Shown piece by piece: positions 24,909-33,607 of a stretch of 50,505 bases of DNA; positions within the stretch are counted from its first letter, which is position 1; the number at the start of each line of letters is the position of its first letter. Source of the DNA: Bacteroidaceae bacterium (GTDB lineage Bacteria > Bacteroidota > Bacteroidia > Bacteroidales > Bacteroidaceae); contig JAFUPU010000048.1 in the NCBI GenBank assembly GCA_017472635.1, positions 1-50,505 of the forward strand, given 5' to 3'. A program made the position numbers and the translations under genes. The notes beneath the pieces are model-generated. The model worked only from the letters and a program-made list of their open reading frames with translations. It searched no databases and had not been told where the DNA came from.

Positions 24909-27677
24909 TTAATGGGTTATCATTCTTTTGAGGTATTGTCCGGTATAGGATTGACTGTTGTCGGCAACCTCTTGTGGTGTGCCGCATGCTACTATATTTC
25001 CCCCCTTGTCACCCCCCTCAGGACCGAGGTCGATGAGGTAGTCGGCGCATTTGATGATGTCCATGTTATGTTCGATGATGACTACCGTGTGTCCCCGTTG
25101 GATGAGGGCATTGAAGACATCGAGCAACTTCTTGATATCGTGGAAGTGCAGACCTGTTGTGGGTTCGTCGAAGACAAAGATGGTTGGTTCGCTCTTTTCG
25201 ATGCTGAGGTAGTAGGCGAGCTTGACCCGTTGGTTTTCACCACCGGACAGGGTAGATGACGATTGTCCCAGTTTGATGTATCCCAATCCCACTTCTTGTA
25301 AGGGGCGCAGGCGTTTGACTATCTTGTTGTTGCCATGAACCGTGAAAAATTCGATAGCCATATTGACCGTCATGTTGAGTATGTCGTGTATATTCACGTC
25401 GTGGTATTTCACTTCGAGCACCTCTTTTTTGAAACGTTTGCCGTGGCATGACTCGCATTCGAGCACAAGGTCTGCCATAAACTGCATCTCGATGGTGACG
25501 GTGCCTTCGCCCTTACACTCGTCGCAACGTCCGCCATCGGAATTGAAAGAGAAGTGACCGGCAGTGAATCCCAATTGCTTGGCAAGTGGCTGGTCTGCCA
25601 TCACCTTGCGCACCTCGTCATAGGCTTTCACATAGGTGACGGGGTTGCTGCGGGTAGACTTGCCGATGGGGCTTTGGTCTATGAACTCGATGTTTTTTGC
25701 CATGTGAATGTCACCGCACAAGGCTGAGAATTGTCCCGGTCGCTCGTTGCTTTCTCCATATTCGCGCTTGAGTGCCAAATAGAAGATGTCACGCACGAGT
25801 GTGGATTTGCCTGAACCGCTGACACCGGTCACAACCGTCATGACATTGAGTGGGAAACGTACGTCGATGTTCTTGAGGTTGTGGTGTCTTGCCCCTTTTA
25901 TCTCGATGTAGTTGTTCCAATAGCGTGTAGTGCGTGGCAGGGGGATGCGTTCTTCGCCCAACAAGTATCTGACCGTGTAGCTATGCGAACCCTTTTGCAG
26001 GTCTTTCATGTCCCCTTGATAGACAACGTTGCCACCATGGCGTCCGGCTTCAGGACCGATATCAATGATATAGTCGGCTTCACGGATTATCTCTTCGTCG
26101 TGTTCGACCACCACAACTGTGTTTCCCAATGCCTGCAATTGGCGCAATACCTTGATGAGACGTTCGGTGTCGCGACTGTGCAAGCCGATGCTGGGTTCGT
26201 CTAATATGTAGAGCGACCCCACCAGACTGCTGCCTAACGAAGTTGCCAGGTTGATGCGTTGGCTTTCACCCCCTGAAAGCGTGTTGCTGAGCCGATTGAG
26301 AGTGAGGTATCCGAGTCCGACATCGAGCAGAAACTGCAGGCGGTTATTTATCTCAAGCAGGATGCGACGTGCTATGGTTTGATCATGTTCGTCGAGTGTG
26401 AGGCTGTCGAAAAACTTTTTCAGTCGTACGATGGAGAGATCGACCAGTTCGGTGATGGCACGACCGCCCACCTTCACATAAGAGGCTTCAGGCTTCAGAC
26501 GGCTTCCATGGCAATAGGGACAGATGGTTTTGCCACGATAGCGTGCCAACATCACGCAGTATTGAATCTTATATTGATTTTCGGTGAGCATCTGGAAGAA
26601 TGAATCAATGCAGGCCTCGTTGCGCTTGCCATGCCACAGAAAATCTTTTTGTTTCGGGGTAAGTTGGTAGTAAGGGGTGAAGATAGGAAACTTGTGCTTT
26701 GATGCCCGTTGGATGAACTCGCGTTGCCATTCACTCATCTTCTCACCCCGCCAGCAGATGACGGCACCATCGTAGACACTCAATGCAGTGTTGGGTATCA
26801 CCAACTCTTCGTCAATGCCTATGATGCGACCGAATCCCTCACATCTGGGACAAGCCCCGATGGGTGAGTTGAAAGAGAAGGTATGTTCGGTTGGTTCTTC
26901 AAACTTGATACCGTCAGCCTCGAAACTCTTGCTGAAGGTATAGAGCATGCCGGAAGGCAGGAAACGCAACATGCAAGTATTTTCGCCCTCGTAAAAGGCA
27001 GTCTCGGTAGAGTCGGTAAGTCGGCTGATAGTCTCGGTAGAGTCTTTGCAACTGAGCCGGTCAATCAACAGGTAGACGGTGTCTTTCTCGTCAGGAGTCT
27101 TGTAATCTTCGATACGCATAATTTCGCCATTCACCTCAATACGGGTGAAACCCTGCTGGAGGTCGATGGTGAGCTGCTCTGTCAATGTACGTCCCTCTCT
27201 GGGCTTAATAGGACTGAGCACCAAGAACTTTGTCCCTTCAGGAAAAGAGAGCATGCAGTTGACAATGTCTTCGGTAGTGTGTCTCTTTACCAACTCTCCG
27301 CTGACGGGCGAGTAGGTCTTGCCTATGCGGGCATAGAGTAGGCGCAAATAGTCGTATATCTCAGTAGAGGTGCCTACGGTAGAACGCGGATTGCGGCTGT
27401 TTACCTTCTGCTCGATGGCTATGGCAGGTGGAATGCCTTTAATGAAGTCGCACTCGGGCTTGCTCATACGTCCTAAAAATTGGCGGGCGTATGAAGAAAG
27501 GCTCTCTACATAACGGCGCTGTCCTTCAGCGTATAGGGTATCGAATGCCAAAGAAGACTTTCCGGAACCTGAAAGACCGGTGATAACAACCAACTTGCCA
27601 CGTGGTATATCAAGGTTGATATTCTTCAGGTTGTTGACTCTGGCTCCTTTGATGGATATATATTTCTTTTCAGACAT
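24909..27677 (-). CDS. uvrA: excinuclease ABC subunit A
   Basis: This 922-residue protein starts at ATG 27677 ([19 protein letters not shown]); 26 extra codons upstream are open but overlap the promoter. It has two ABC ATPase halves: Walker [10 protein letters not shown] near residue 35 and GVSGSGKST near residue 620, each with an LSGGE signature ([18 protein letters not shown]). It has the UvrA zinc-binding pairs CPRC, CPYC, CDEC and CESC, plus the hinge [12 protein letters not shown]. It recognises bulky DNA lesions and loads UvrB. It ends at its stop about 60 bases from the tRNA terminator and runs toward it. Confidence 0.97.
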   Translation of the reverse strand: MSEKKYISIKGARVNNLKNINLDIPRGKLVVITGLSGSGKSSLAFDTLYAEGQRRYVESLSSYARQFLGRMSKPECDFIKGIPPAIAIEQKVNSRNPRSTVGTSTEIYDYLRLLYARIGKTYSPVSGELVKRHTTEDIVNCMLSFPEGTKFLVLSPIKPREGRTLTEQLTIDLQQGFTRIEVNGEIMRIEDYKTPDEKDTVYLLIDRLSCKDSTETISRLTDSTETAFYEGENTCMLRFLPSGMLYTFSKSFEADGIKFEEPTEHTFSFNSPIGACPRCEGFGRIIGIDEELVIPNTALSVYDGAVICWRGEKMSEWQREFIQRASKHKFPIFTPYYQLTPKQKDFLWHGKRNEACIDSFFQMLTENQYKIQYCVMLARYRGKTICPYCHGSRLKPEASYVKVGGRAITELVDLSIVRLKKFFDSLTLDEHDQTIARRILLEINNRLQFLLDVGLGYLTLNRLSNTLSGGESQRINLATSLGSSLVGSLYILDEPSIGLHSRDTERLIKVLRQLQALGNTVVVVEHDEEIIREADYIIDIGPEAGRHGGNVVYQGDMKDLQKGSHSYTVRYLLGEERIPLPRTTRYWNNYIEIKGARHHNLKNIDVRFPLNVMTVVTGVSGSGKSTLVRDIFYLALKREYGESNERPGQFSALCGDIHMAKNIEFIDQSPIGKSTRSNPVTYVKAYDEVRKVMADQPLAKQLGFTAGHFSFNSDGGRCDECKGEGTVTIEMQFMADLVLECESCHGKRFKKEVLEVKYHDVNIHDILNMTVNMAIEFFTVHGNNKIVKRLRPLQEVGLGYIKLGQSSSTLSGGENQRVKLAYYLSIEKSEPTIFVFDEPTTGLHFHDIKKLLDVFNALIQRGHTVVIIEHNMDIIKCADYLIDLGPEGGDKGGNIVACGTPQEVADNSQSYTGQYLKRMITH

Positions 27678-27710
27678 GATGCTGTTACTCTCCTTTTTTT
27701 GTTGAACGTG

Positions 27711-27718
27711 CAAATTTA
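27711..27718 (-). promoter_or_regulatory. probable -7 element of uvrA
   Basis: TAAATTTG on the minus strand fits TAnnTTTG and lies 33 bases upstream of the chosen uvrA ATG, supporting that start. Confidence 0.5.
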
Positions 27719-27858
27719 CAATTTTAATTTCAAACCCCACCTGTTCATTAAACAAAAATAAATATTAGTGCTGACTTTTTACTTCAGGTAAACGCTTTTG
27801 GCAAAAGTAGTGTAACTAAAAAACGTTAATGGTTGAAACAAGTTTATGGGCAATTAAT

Positions 27859-27866
27859 TAATTTTG
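27859..27866 (+). promoter_or_regulatory. probable promoter of cardiolipin synthase
   Basis: TAATTTTG is the -7 element, with a TTG at 27833-27835, 23 bases upstream. The predicted leader is about 70 bases. Confidence 0.6.
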
Positions 27867-27940
27867 TGTTTTAAATGGGGTGGGGAAAGGTCTGTCATCC
27901 CTCTTCTTTACCCGGATAGCCAACTAATGGAGGATAAATT

Positions 27941-29368
27941 ATGTTTGAATGGGATAGTCTCTTTGGTTTCGGATTTAACCTGTTGTACCTGTTTATGGTG
28001 ATAGGTACCATAATAGTGGTTGTGCTTGACAACCGCCATCCGGTGAAGACGATTGCCTGGATTCTGGTCTTATTATTCCTTCCTTTAGTAGGGCTTATCT
28101 TTTACTTCTTTTTCGGACAGAATGTGCGTCGCAAACGTTTGATAAGCAAGCGCATTTACAACAATATAGTCCGTAGACCCTTACATGAATATTGGCGGAA
28201 GCCTCCGGCGGACTTTCCCAAAAAGGGAGAAGCGCTTGCCAATCTGTTTCGCCGTATGAACCGTTCGTTGCCTTACGGTGGCAATCAGGTGAAGTTCTTT
28301 ACAGACGGGGCGGGCTTGTTGCATGCTTTGTTGCGGGCAATAGCCGATGCCCGTCATCATATCCACCTCGAGTATTACATTATAGAAGATGATGCGGTGG
28401 GACGCATGGTGCGTGATTCGCTTATAGACAAAGTTAAACAGGGAGTAAAGGTGCGTCTGCTCTATGACGATGTAGGATGTTGGCGCGTAGCCCAAAGATT
28501 TTTCAGAGAGATGATAAAAGCAGGCGTTGAGGTCTGTCCCTTTTTGGAAGTTCGTTTCCCTATCTTCTCGAATAAGGTGAATTACCGTAACCATCGGAAA
28601 GTAGTGGTAATAGATGGTGCCATAGGTTTTGTGGGAGGCATGAACTTGGCAGAACGCTATGTGCAGGGAGTCTCATGGGGAGTTTGGCGTGATACCTCTT
28701 GTATGATTCATGGTACAGCCGTGCATGGATTGCAGACCGTCTTTATGATGGATTGGTTTTTTGTGACAAGGCAAGAAGTAGATGCAGAAGTCTACTTTCC
28801 CCGATTGAAGCCGGTAGGCGACAGTTATGTACAGATTGTTACCTCGAAACCGGTAGGGCGTTGGCGCGATATTATGCAAGGATATCTGTGGGCGATATGC
28901 AATGCCAAACGTTACCTCTATATCCAGACACCTTACTTCATGCCCGACGAGCAGATACTGACAGCACTGCAGACGGCAGCCCTCTCGGGAGTGGATGTAC
29001 GTATTATGCTGCCTCGGAAATCAGACAGCAGGGTGGTGCAGATGTGTTCGCTCTCGTTTTTGCGTGACTTGATGGAGGCAGGGGTGAAGTTTTATTTCTA
29101 TGGAAAGGGGTTTCTACATGCCAAGATGATGGTGATGGATGACAGCTTGTCGACAGTGGGGTCTGCCAATATCGATTTTCGTAGTTTTGAACATAACTTT
29201 GAGGTGAATGCTTTCTTCTATGATACGAAGTCGGCAATCCGACTGCGCGAAGCATTTGAAAACGACCTGCTTGATTCGGAATTTGTATCATCGAAGCGGT
29301 GGAACCAACGTCCGTTCTGGCGGAAAGTAGAGGAGTCGATATTGAGGATGTTGGCACCTCTGCTGTAG
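27941..29368 (+). CDS. cls: cardiolipin synthase (phospholipase D family)
   Basis: This 475-residue protein has two N-terminal membrane helices (residues 8-28 and 37-57). Two phospholipase-D HKD motifs follow: HRKVVVIDGAIGFVGGMN at about residue 213 and HAKMMVMDDSLSTVGSANID at about residue 388. Length and layout match bacterial Cls enzymes, which condense two phosphatidylglycerols, or related lipids, into cardiolipin at the inner membrane. The acyltransferase gene that follows on the same strand has its own promoter-like box, but both act on membrane lipids. Confidence 0.95.
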   Translation: MFEWDSLFGFGFNLLYLFMVIGTIIVVVLDNRHPVKTIAWILVLLFLPLVGLIFYFFFGQNVRRKRLISKRIYNNIVRRPLHEYWRKPPADFPKKGEALANLFRRMNRSLPYGGNQVKFFTDGAGLLHALLRAIADARHHIHLEYYIIEDDAVGRMVRDSLIDKVKQGVKVRLLYDDVGCWRVAQRFFREMIKAGVEVCPFLEVRFPIFSNKVNYRNHRKVVVIDGAIGFVGGMNLAERYVQGVSWGVWRDTSCMIHGTAVHGLQTVFMMDWFFVTRQEVDAEVYFPRLKPVGDSYVQIVTSKPVGRWRDIMQGYLWAICNAKRYLYIQTPYFMPDEQILTALQTAALSGVDVRIMLPRKSDSRVVQMCSLSFLRDLMEAGVKFYFYGKGFLHAKMMVMDDSLSTVGSANIDFRSFEHNFEVNAFFYDTKSAIRLREAFENDLLDSEFVSSKRWNQRPFWRKVEESILRMLAPLL

Positions 29369-29482
29369 CTTCTTTTACGGTAAGGGATAAATAAGACATT
29401 TTACTTCCTTTTTTGGACGGTTTATAGATGGCACTATTGGTGAAAAAGGAGAGGGGGTGAAGGATAATCCAATATTTTTTAG

Positions 29483-29490
29483 TAACTTTG
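29483..29490 (+). promoter_or_regulatory. probable -7 element of the acyltransferase/ketosynthase cluster
   Basis: TAACTTTG in the context TAACTTTGCACCG fits TAnnTTTG and precedes the acyltransferase ATG by 50 bases. No clear -33 TTG is seen. Confidence 0.55.
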
Positions 29491-29540
29491 CACCGATTTT
29501 TTCAAAAGAGTGAAATAACACCAGGAAAGAGAATATATAG

Positions 29541-30893
29541 ATGAGTGAAAATAATAACCCGAAAACAGAGATAGAAAGACCAAGTCTCTGTTATCGGATT
29601 TTTAAATCATATTTGCGTTTTGTGCATGACAGACTGTACTATCGCAAGACATATAGCATCAATAGCCAAGTGATTCCTGCCGATGGAACACCGTTGTTGA
29701 TTGTAAGTAACCACCAGAATTGTTTGAATGACCCCTTGGGAGTGTTGTTCACCATTCGCGACCGCAAACCCTATTTCATCACCCGTGCAAATGTTTTTGA
29801 GATTCATCCCTTGGCGGGTAAGTTCCTGCGTTCGATAGGTCTGTTGCCGGCTTTTCGCCTCGACTATGACGGAGAAGACTCGTTGAACAAGAATGGAGAT
29901 ACATTCAAGATGACAGAACAGGAACTGGTGAACGGGCGGACTATTGTAATGTATCCGGAAGCCGGACATCAGGACAAGCGTTGGTTGGGGACTTTCTCGT
30001 TTGGATATACCAAACTGGCTTTTGAAGCAGCCGAAATGGGGAATTTTGAAAAAGACATTCAGATTTTACCTTCGTGCAATCACTATAGCGACTACTTTGG
30101 CATACAGAATAAGTTTATGGTGAAGTTTGGAACCCCCATTTCACTTAAACCTTTCTACGAACTCTATAAGACGAAACCCCGTACAGCACAGCGCGAGGTG
30201 AATAAGTTGGTGCGTGCCCAAATAGAGGAGTTGATGCTTGATATCCGCGATTTGGACAATTACGAAGCTATCGACTTTTTGCGCTTGACCTATGGAACTG
30301 ACTATGCTAAGAAAAACGGATTGAACCCCTCGTCTTTGCCCGATATGTTGGTCAGTGACCAGAAGTTAGTGGCGGACCTTGATGAAAGGAAAGAGCAACA
30401 ACCGGAAGCAACGGCACAACTTTATGGCGAAGCGTTGGAACTGAAGCATGGGTTGGAAAAGTTGGGCATCAAACCCGCCCAGCTTGAAAAAGAGGTCTCT
30501 CCATTTTGGATTTCAATGGTGTTGCTGGTACAATTTATGTTGTTGCCCTTGTGGGTTGCTTCGCTATGCCCTGTAGGACTGTTTTATCTGATTCCGATGG
30601 CAATGTTCAAGAAGATTTGTGTTGACCCAATGTTTGAGGGTACATTCTTATATGCCATCAATGTGTTGTTCCTGATGCCTTTGTTGATGGTGTTGAGTTT
30701 CCTCTTTAATGGTTTGTTGGGCGGACTGATTTCAATCTTGTTGTGGCCGTTGCAGATACTGTTTGCCTGGTATTATGCAAAATGGGTAATCGGCTCTTAT
30801 CGCTCAATCAGATACCTGATGGCTACGGGCGCACAGATACATGCATTGAGGGGACTCTACAACAAATTGAGAGAGAAAGTGATAAGAAAATAA
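29541..30893 (+). CDS. PlsC-like lysophospholipid/glycerol-phosphate acyltransferase with C-terminal membrane domain
   Basis: This 450-residue protein has a PlsC domain in residues 40-250. The catalytic motif appears as SNHQNCLNDPLG (His and Asp four residues apart) near residue 55, and the substrate-binding motif as MYPEAGHQ near residue 140 in place of the common FPEGT. Residues 315-410 hold three or four membrane helices, an unusual addition to the soluble PlsC fold. It starts a run of plus-strand genes with a ketosynthase, acyl carrier protein and two hotdog proteins, so its acyl donor may be made by those enzymes and carried on that carrier protein. Exact acceptor unknown. Confidence 0.85.
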   Translation: MSENNNPKTEIERPSLCYRIFKSYLRFVHDRLYYRKTYSINSQVIPADGTPLLIVSNHQNCLNDPLGVLFTIRDRKPYFITRANVFEIHPLAGKFLRSIGLLPAFRLDYDGEDSLNKNGDTFKMTEQELVNGRTIVMYPEAGHQDKRWLGTFSFGYTKLAFEAAEMGNFEKDIQILPSCNHYSDYFGIQNKFMVKFGTPISLKPFYELYKTKPRTAQREVNKLVRAQIEELMLDIRDLDNYEAIDFLRLTYGTDYAKKNGLNPSSLPDMLVSDQKLVADLDERKEQQPEATAQLYGEALELKHGLEKLGIKPAQLEKEVSPFWISMVLLVQFMLLPLWVASLCPVGLFYLIPMAMFKKICVDPMFEGTFLYAINVLFLMPLLMVLSFLFNGLLGGLISILLWPLQILFAWYYAKWVIGSYRSIRYLMATGAQIHALRGLYNKLREKVIRK

Positions 30894-30917
30894 ATGTTCA
30901 ATAGATAAAAGATTGAT

Positions 30918-32138
30918 ATGCAAAACAGAGTTGTAATTACCGGTATGGGCATCTACTCGTGTCTGGGCAAGAACCTTGAAGAGGTGCGCGATTCGCTCTA
31001 CACCGGAAAATCGGGAATTATATTCGACCCTGTTCGTAAAGAGATGGGGTTCCGTTCAGCCTTGACAGCTAAACTGGATGTGCCTGATTTGAAGAAAGTG
31101 TTAAGTCGTTCGCAACGTGTCTATATGCCGGAACAGGCAAAATATGCTTATTGTGCAACAGTGGAGGCTTTGCAGAATGCGGGTATAGACCAAGACTATC
31201 TGAATAGCCACGAAGTGGGACTGTTGTACGGTAATGATTCGTCAGCCGAACCAACCGTGCTTGCAGTAGATAAGATGAGAGAGAAGAAAGATACAACGCT
31301 CTGTGGTTCGGGAGCCATCTTCCAGTCAATGAACTCGACTGTGACAATGAACTTGGGTTGTATCTTCAAGTTGCGTGGCATCAACCTGACCGTATCGGGA
31401 GCTTGTGCCAGTGGTTCTCATGCCATCGGATTAGGAGCCTTGCTCATTCAAAACGGTTTGCAGGAAATGATAGTATGTGGAGGAGCCCAAGAGGTGAATC
31501 CCTTCTCAATAGGCTCTTTCGATGGTATCTCGGCTTTCTCTATCCGTGAAGACGAACCGACACGTGCCAGTCGTCCGTTTGACCGCGACCGTGATGGACT
31601 GGTTCCGGGAGGTGGAGCAGCCACAGTCATTATAGAGAGTTATGAATCAGCAGTACGCAGAGGAGCACCTATTTTGGCAGAGATTCTCAGCTACGGATTC
31701 TCGTCAAATGGCGATCATATTTCTTCTCCGAATGTAGAGGGACCGAGCCGTTCGTTAGAGATGGCTATCCGTCGTGCAGGCATTGATATCAATGAGATAG
31801 GATACATCAATGCACATGCCACTTCGACCCATGTGGGAGATACCAACGAGGCAAAGGCTATCTATAACGTATTTGGAGACCGTCGTATAGAGGTGACAAG
31901 CACAAAGTCGCAGACCGGACATGAGATGTGGATGGCAGGAGCCAGTGAAATTATCTACTCGATGTTGATGATGAAGAACGGGTTCATTGCAGCCAACCTC
32001 AACTTTGAAAATCCGGATGAGGATTCAGCCAAACTGTTGATACCCGACAAGCGTATAGAAAAACATTTCGATACATTCTTGTCCAACTCGTTTGGCTTTG
32101 GTGGAACGAACTCAACCCTGATTGTAAGAAATCTGTAA
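30918..32138 (+). CDS. beta-ketoacyl-ACP synthase, FabB/FabF-like
   Basis: This 406-residue condensing enzyme has a complete catalytic triad: Cys163 in SGACASGSHA, His300 in NAHATSTHVGD and His335 in KSQTGHEMWMAGA. The last motif and STHVGDTNEAKAIYNVFG are closer to FabB-type than to housekeeping FabF. The GHEMWMAGASE stretch differs from the usual GHxLGAAG and marks a specialised subfamily. It lies 24 bases after the acyltransferase and before an acyl carrier protein. It probably elongates an acyl chain on that carrier for a special lipid or secondary product instead of general fatty acids. Confidence 0.92.
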   Translation: MQNRVVITGMGIYSCLGKNLEEVRDSLYTGKSGIIFDPVRKEMGFRSALTAKLDVPDLKKVLSRSQRVYMPEQAKYAYCATVEALQNAGIDQDYLNSHEVGLLYGNDSSAEPTVLAVDKMREKKDTTLCGSGAIFQSMNSTVTMNLGCIFKLRGINLTVSGACASGSHAIGLGALLIQNGLQEMIVCGGAQEVNPFSIGSFDGISAFSIREDEPTRASRPFDRDRDGLVPGGGAATVIIESYESAVRRGAPILAEILSYGFSSNGDHISSPNVEGPSRSLEMAIRRAGIDINEIGYINAHATSTHVGDTNEAKAIYNVFGDRRIEVTSTKSQTGHEMWMAGASEIIYSMLMMKNGFIAANLNFENPDEDSAKLLIPDKRIEKHFDTFLSNSFGFGGTNSTLIVRNL

Positions 32139-32269
32139 AAGAGAGAAATGAAAAGGCAAGTACACCCTCCTGCATTATGATGACGATAAGCTCAGTCCAG
32201 GGCAGGAGAGGCTTGCAGTAATTAACTAACCGTGGGGAATCCCTCCCCTTATATTGTATTTTATAGAAA

Positions 32270-32515
32270 ATGGAAAAACAAGAACTGATTGAAAAGATTA
32301 ACGAAGTATTGGCTGAAGAGTTTGAAAAAGAAGTAGAGGAAATCACTCCCGATGCAGATATCAAATCAACGCTGGAGCTTGACAGCTTGAGTCTGGTGGA
32401 TATGGTTGCGCTGATTGAATCGGAGTTCGGAGTGAAAATCAAGGGAACAGAGGTTGCAGAAGTAAAAACCTTCGGTGCCCTGTATGACTTTGTATATTCA
32501 AGAATGAACGCTTGA
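32270..32515 (+). CDS. acyl carrier protein
   Basis: This acidic, helical protein of 81 residues carries the phosphopantetheine attachment site D38-S39-L40 in ELDSLSLVDMV. It lacks the exact GADSLD of the housekeeping AcpP, so it is a second, pathway-specific carrier. A 131-base leader with a G/C hairpin (ccgtgggga...tcccc) separates it from the ketosynthase. The hotdog protein starts 2 bases after its stop. Confidence 0.93.
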   Translation: MEKQELIEKINEVLAEEFEKEVEEITPDADIKSTLELDSLSLVDMVALIESEFGVKIKGTEVAEVKTFGALYDFVYSRMNA

Positions 32516-32517
32516 CA

Positions 32518-32949
32518 ATGAGTGACACACCATTGCTGAAAGGTCAAGAACTGTTTAAACTGATTCCCCAACGTGCCCCCATCGTGATGGTGGATGCTTT
32601 TTATGAGGCTGCTGAAGGAAAGGCACATACAGGACTAACGATTGCGGCAGACAATATGTTCTGCCGCAACGGCTTATTCACCGAGCCCGGTTTGATAGAA
32701 CACATAGCTCAGTCGGCAGCTGCATTTGCCGGATATGGGAACTATTGTCAGGGAAAGCAACCCCAATTGGGCTTTATTGGTGAAGTGAAAAAACTGCGTA
32801 TCCAACGGTTGCCTGAGGTAGGGAGTCAGTTACATACATTTTTGGAGGTAAAGGGAGAAGCTGCCGGAGTGACGCTGGTCGCTGCTGAAACCAAAGAAGG
32901 TGAAGAGGTTGTGGCAGCTTGTCAAATGAAGATATTTATAAAAGAATAA
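32518..32949 (+). CDS. hotdog-fold 3-hydroxyacyl-ACP dehydratase-like protein, catalytic His absent
   Basis: This 143-residue protein starts at ATG 32518, 2 bases after the acyl carrier protein. It aligns by eye with FabZ and with the ApeP group of aryl-polyene clusters: LIPQRAPIVMVDAF (residues 15-28) and LFTEPGLIEHIAQSAAAF (53-70). The catalytic Glu is kept (E61), but the position of the FabZ catalytic His reads Met47 (DNMF), and the PHR of many relatives reads PQR. It may therefore use another residue, or act as a substrate-binding or processing partner in place of an ordinary dehydratase. The thioesterase gene follows after 3 bases. Confidence 0.82.
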   Translation: MSDTPLLKGQELFKLIPQRAPIVMVDAFYEAAEGKAHTGLTIAADNMFCRNGLFTEPGLIEHIAQSAAAFAGYGNYCQGKQPQLGFIGEVKKLRIQRLPEVGSQLHTFLEVKGEAAGVTLVAAETKEGEEVVAACQMKIFIKE

Positions 32950-32952
32950 GAG

Positions 32953-33378
32953 ATGCCGGTAAAAACCTTGTCGGAAACAGTGAACGTGCAGGTACGTTTC
33001 AGTGAAGTCGACTCCATCCGTATGGTATGGCATGGAAACTATGTCCAATACATGGAAGATGCCCGCGAAGCATTCGGACGCAAGTATGGATTGGAGTATA
33101 TGCATATCTACAACAGTGGATATATGGCTCCGATGTACGACATGCATTTGCAATATAAAGAGGTGGCGACAGTCGACGACCGGTTGGCGGTGACCATAAC
33201 ATACCGTCCGGCACGGGGGGCGAAGCTCATTTTTGACTACGAGATACGCCGTCTTTCTGACAATGCCCTTATCCTATTAGCATCGACCACCCAACTCTTC
33301 ACAACGCGGGAGGGAATATTTGAACCCTCTTCTCCTCCCTTTTTTGAAGAGTGGAAAGAAAAAAACGGGTTGGTCTGA
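32953..33378 (+). CDS. acyl-CoA/acyl-ACP thioesterase, 4HBT (YbgC-like) hotdog
   Basis: This 141-residue protein has the 4-hydroxybenzoyl-CoA thioesterase signature: VRFSEVDSIRMVWHGNYVQY with catalytic-type Asp20 and the HGNY turn (H27), then MEDAREAF. The length fits the family. It begins 3 bases after the dehydratase-like gene and ends the acyl cluster; a 13-base-pair hairpin (33420-33460) follows. It probably releases or transfers the finished acyl chain from the carrier protein. Confidence 0.88.
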   Translation: MPVKTLSETVNVQVRFSEVDSIRMVWHGNYVQYMEDAREAFGRKYGLEYMHIYNSGYMAPMYDMHLQYKEVATVDDRLAVTITYRPARGAKLIFDYEIRRLSDNALILLASTTQLFTTREGIFEPSSPPFFEEWKEKNGLV

Positions 33379-33419
33379 GAATCGTTGGTGACAGCGACAT
33401 CATGATTTCCTGTTCAGGT

Positions 33420-33460
33420 ACAGCCTGCATGAATGCCTTTTTCGGACTCATGCAGGCTGT
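33420..33460. terminator. strong hairpin after the thioesterase gene
   Basis: The arms acagcctgcatga (33420-33432) and tcatgcaggctgt (33448-33460) pair perfectly over 13 bases, with a 15-base loop. There is no T run directly after, so it may stabilise the upstream mRNA or terminate weakly. Confidence 0.6.
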
Positions 33461-33607
33461 GCTTGAATAATATTCCAGTGAATCATTGAACTTTTTTAGT
33501 AAAAGTTTGAATTCCGATTAAACCTTTTTGTGTTTGCTTAGTCATAAGAACGTGAATTTTATAAAATACATGGATATTTCATGTAAAAAGTGCAATTAAA
33601 ATAGAAG

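Noticed and set aside
32139-32269. Possible tiny gene between the ketosynthase and acyl carrier protein genes
   Set aside because: The only ATG frame ends after about ten codons; the stretch looks like a leader with a small hairpin.
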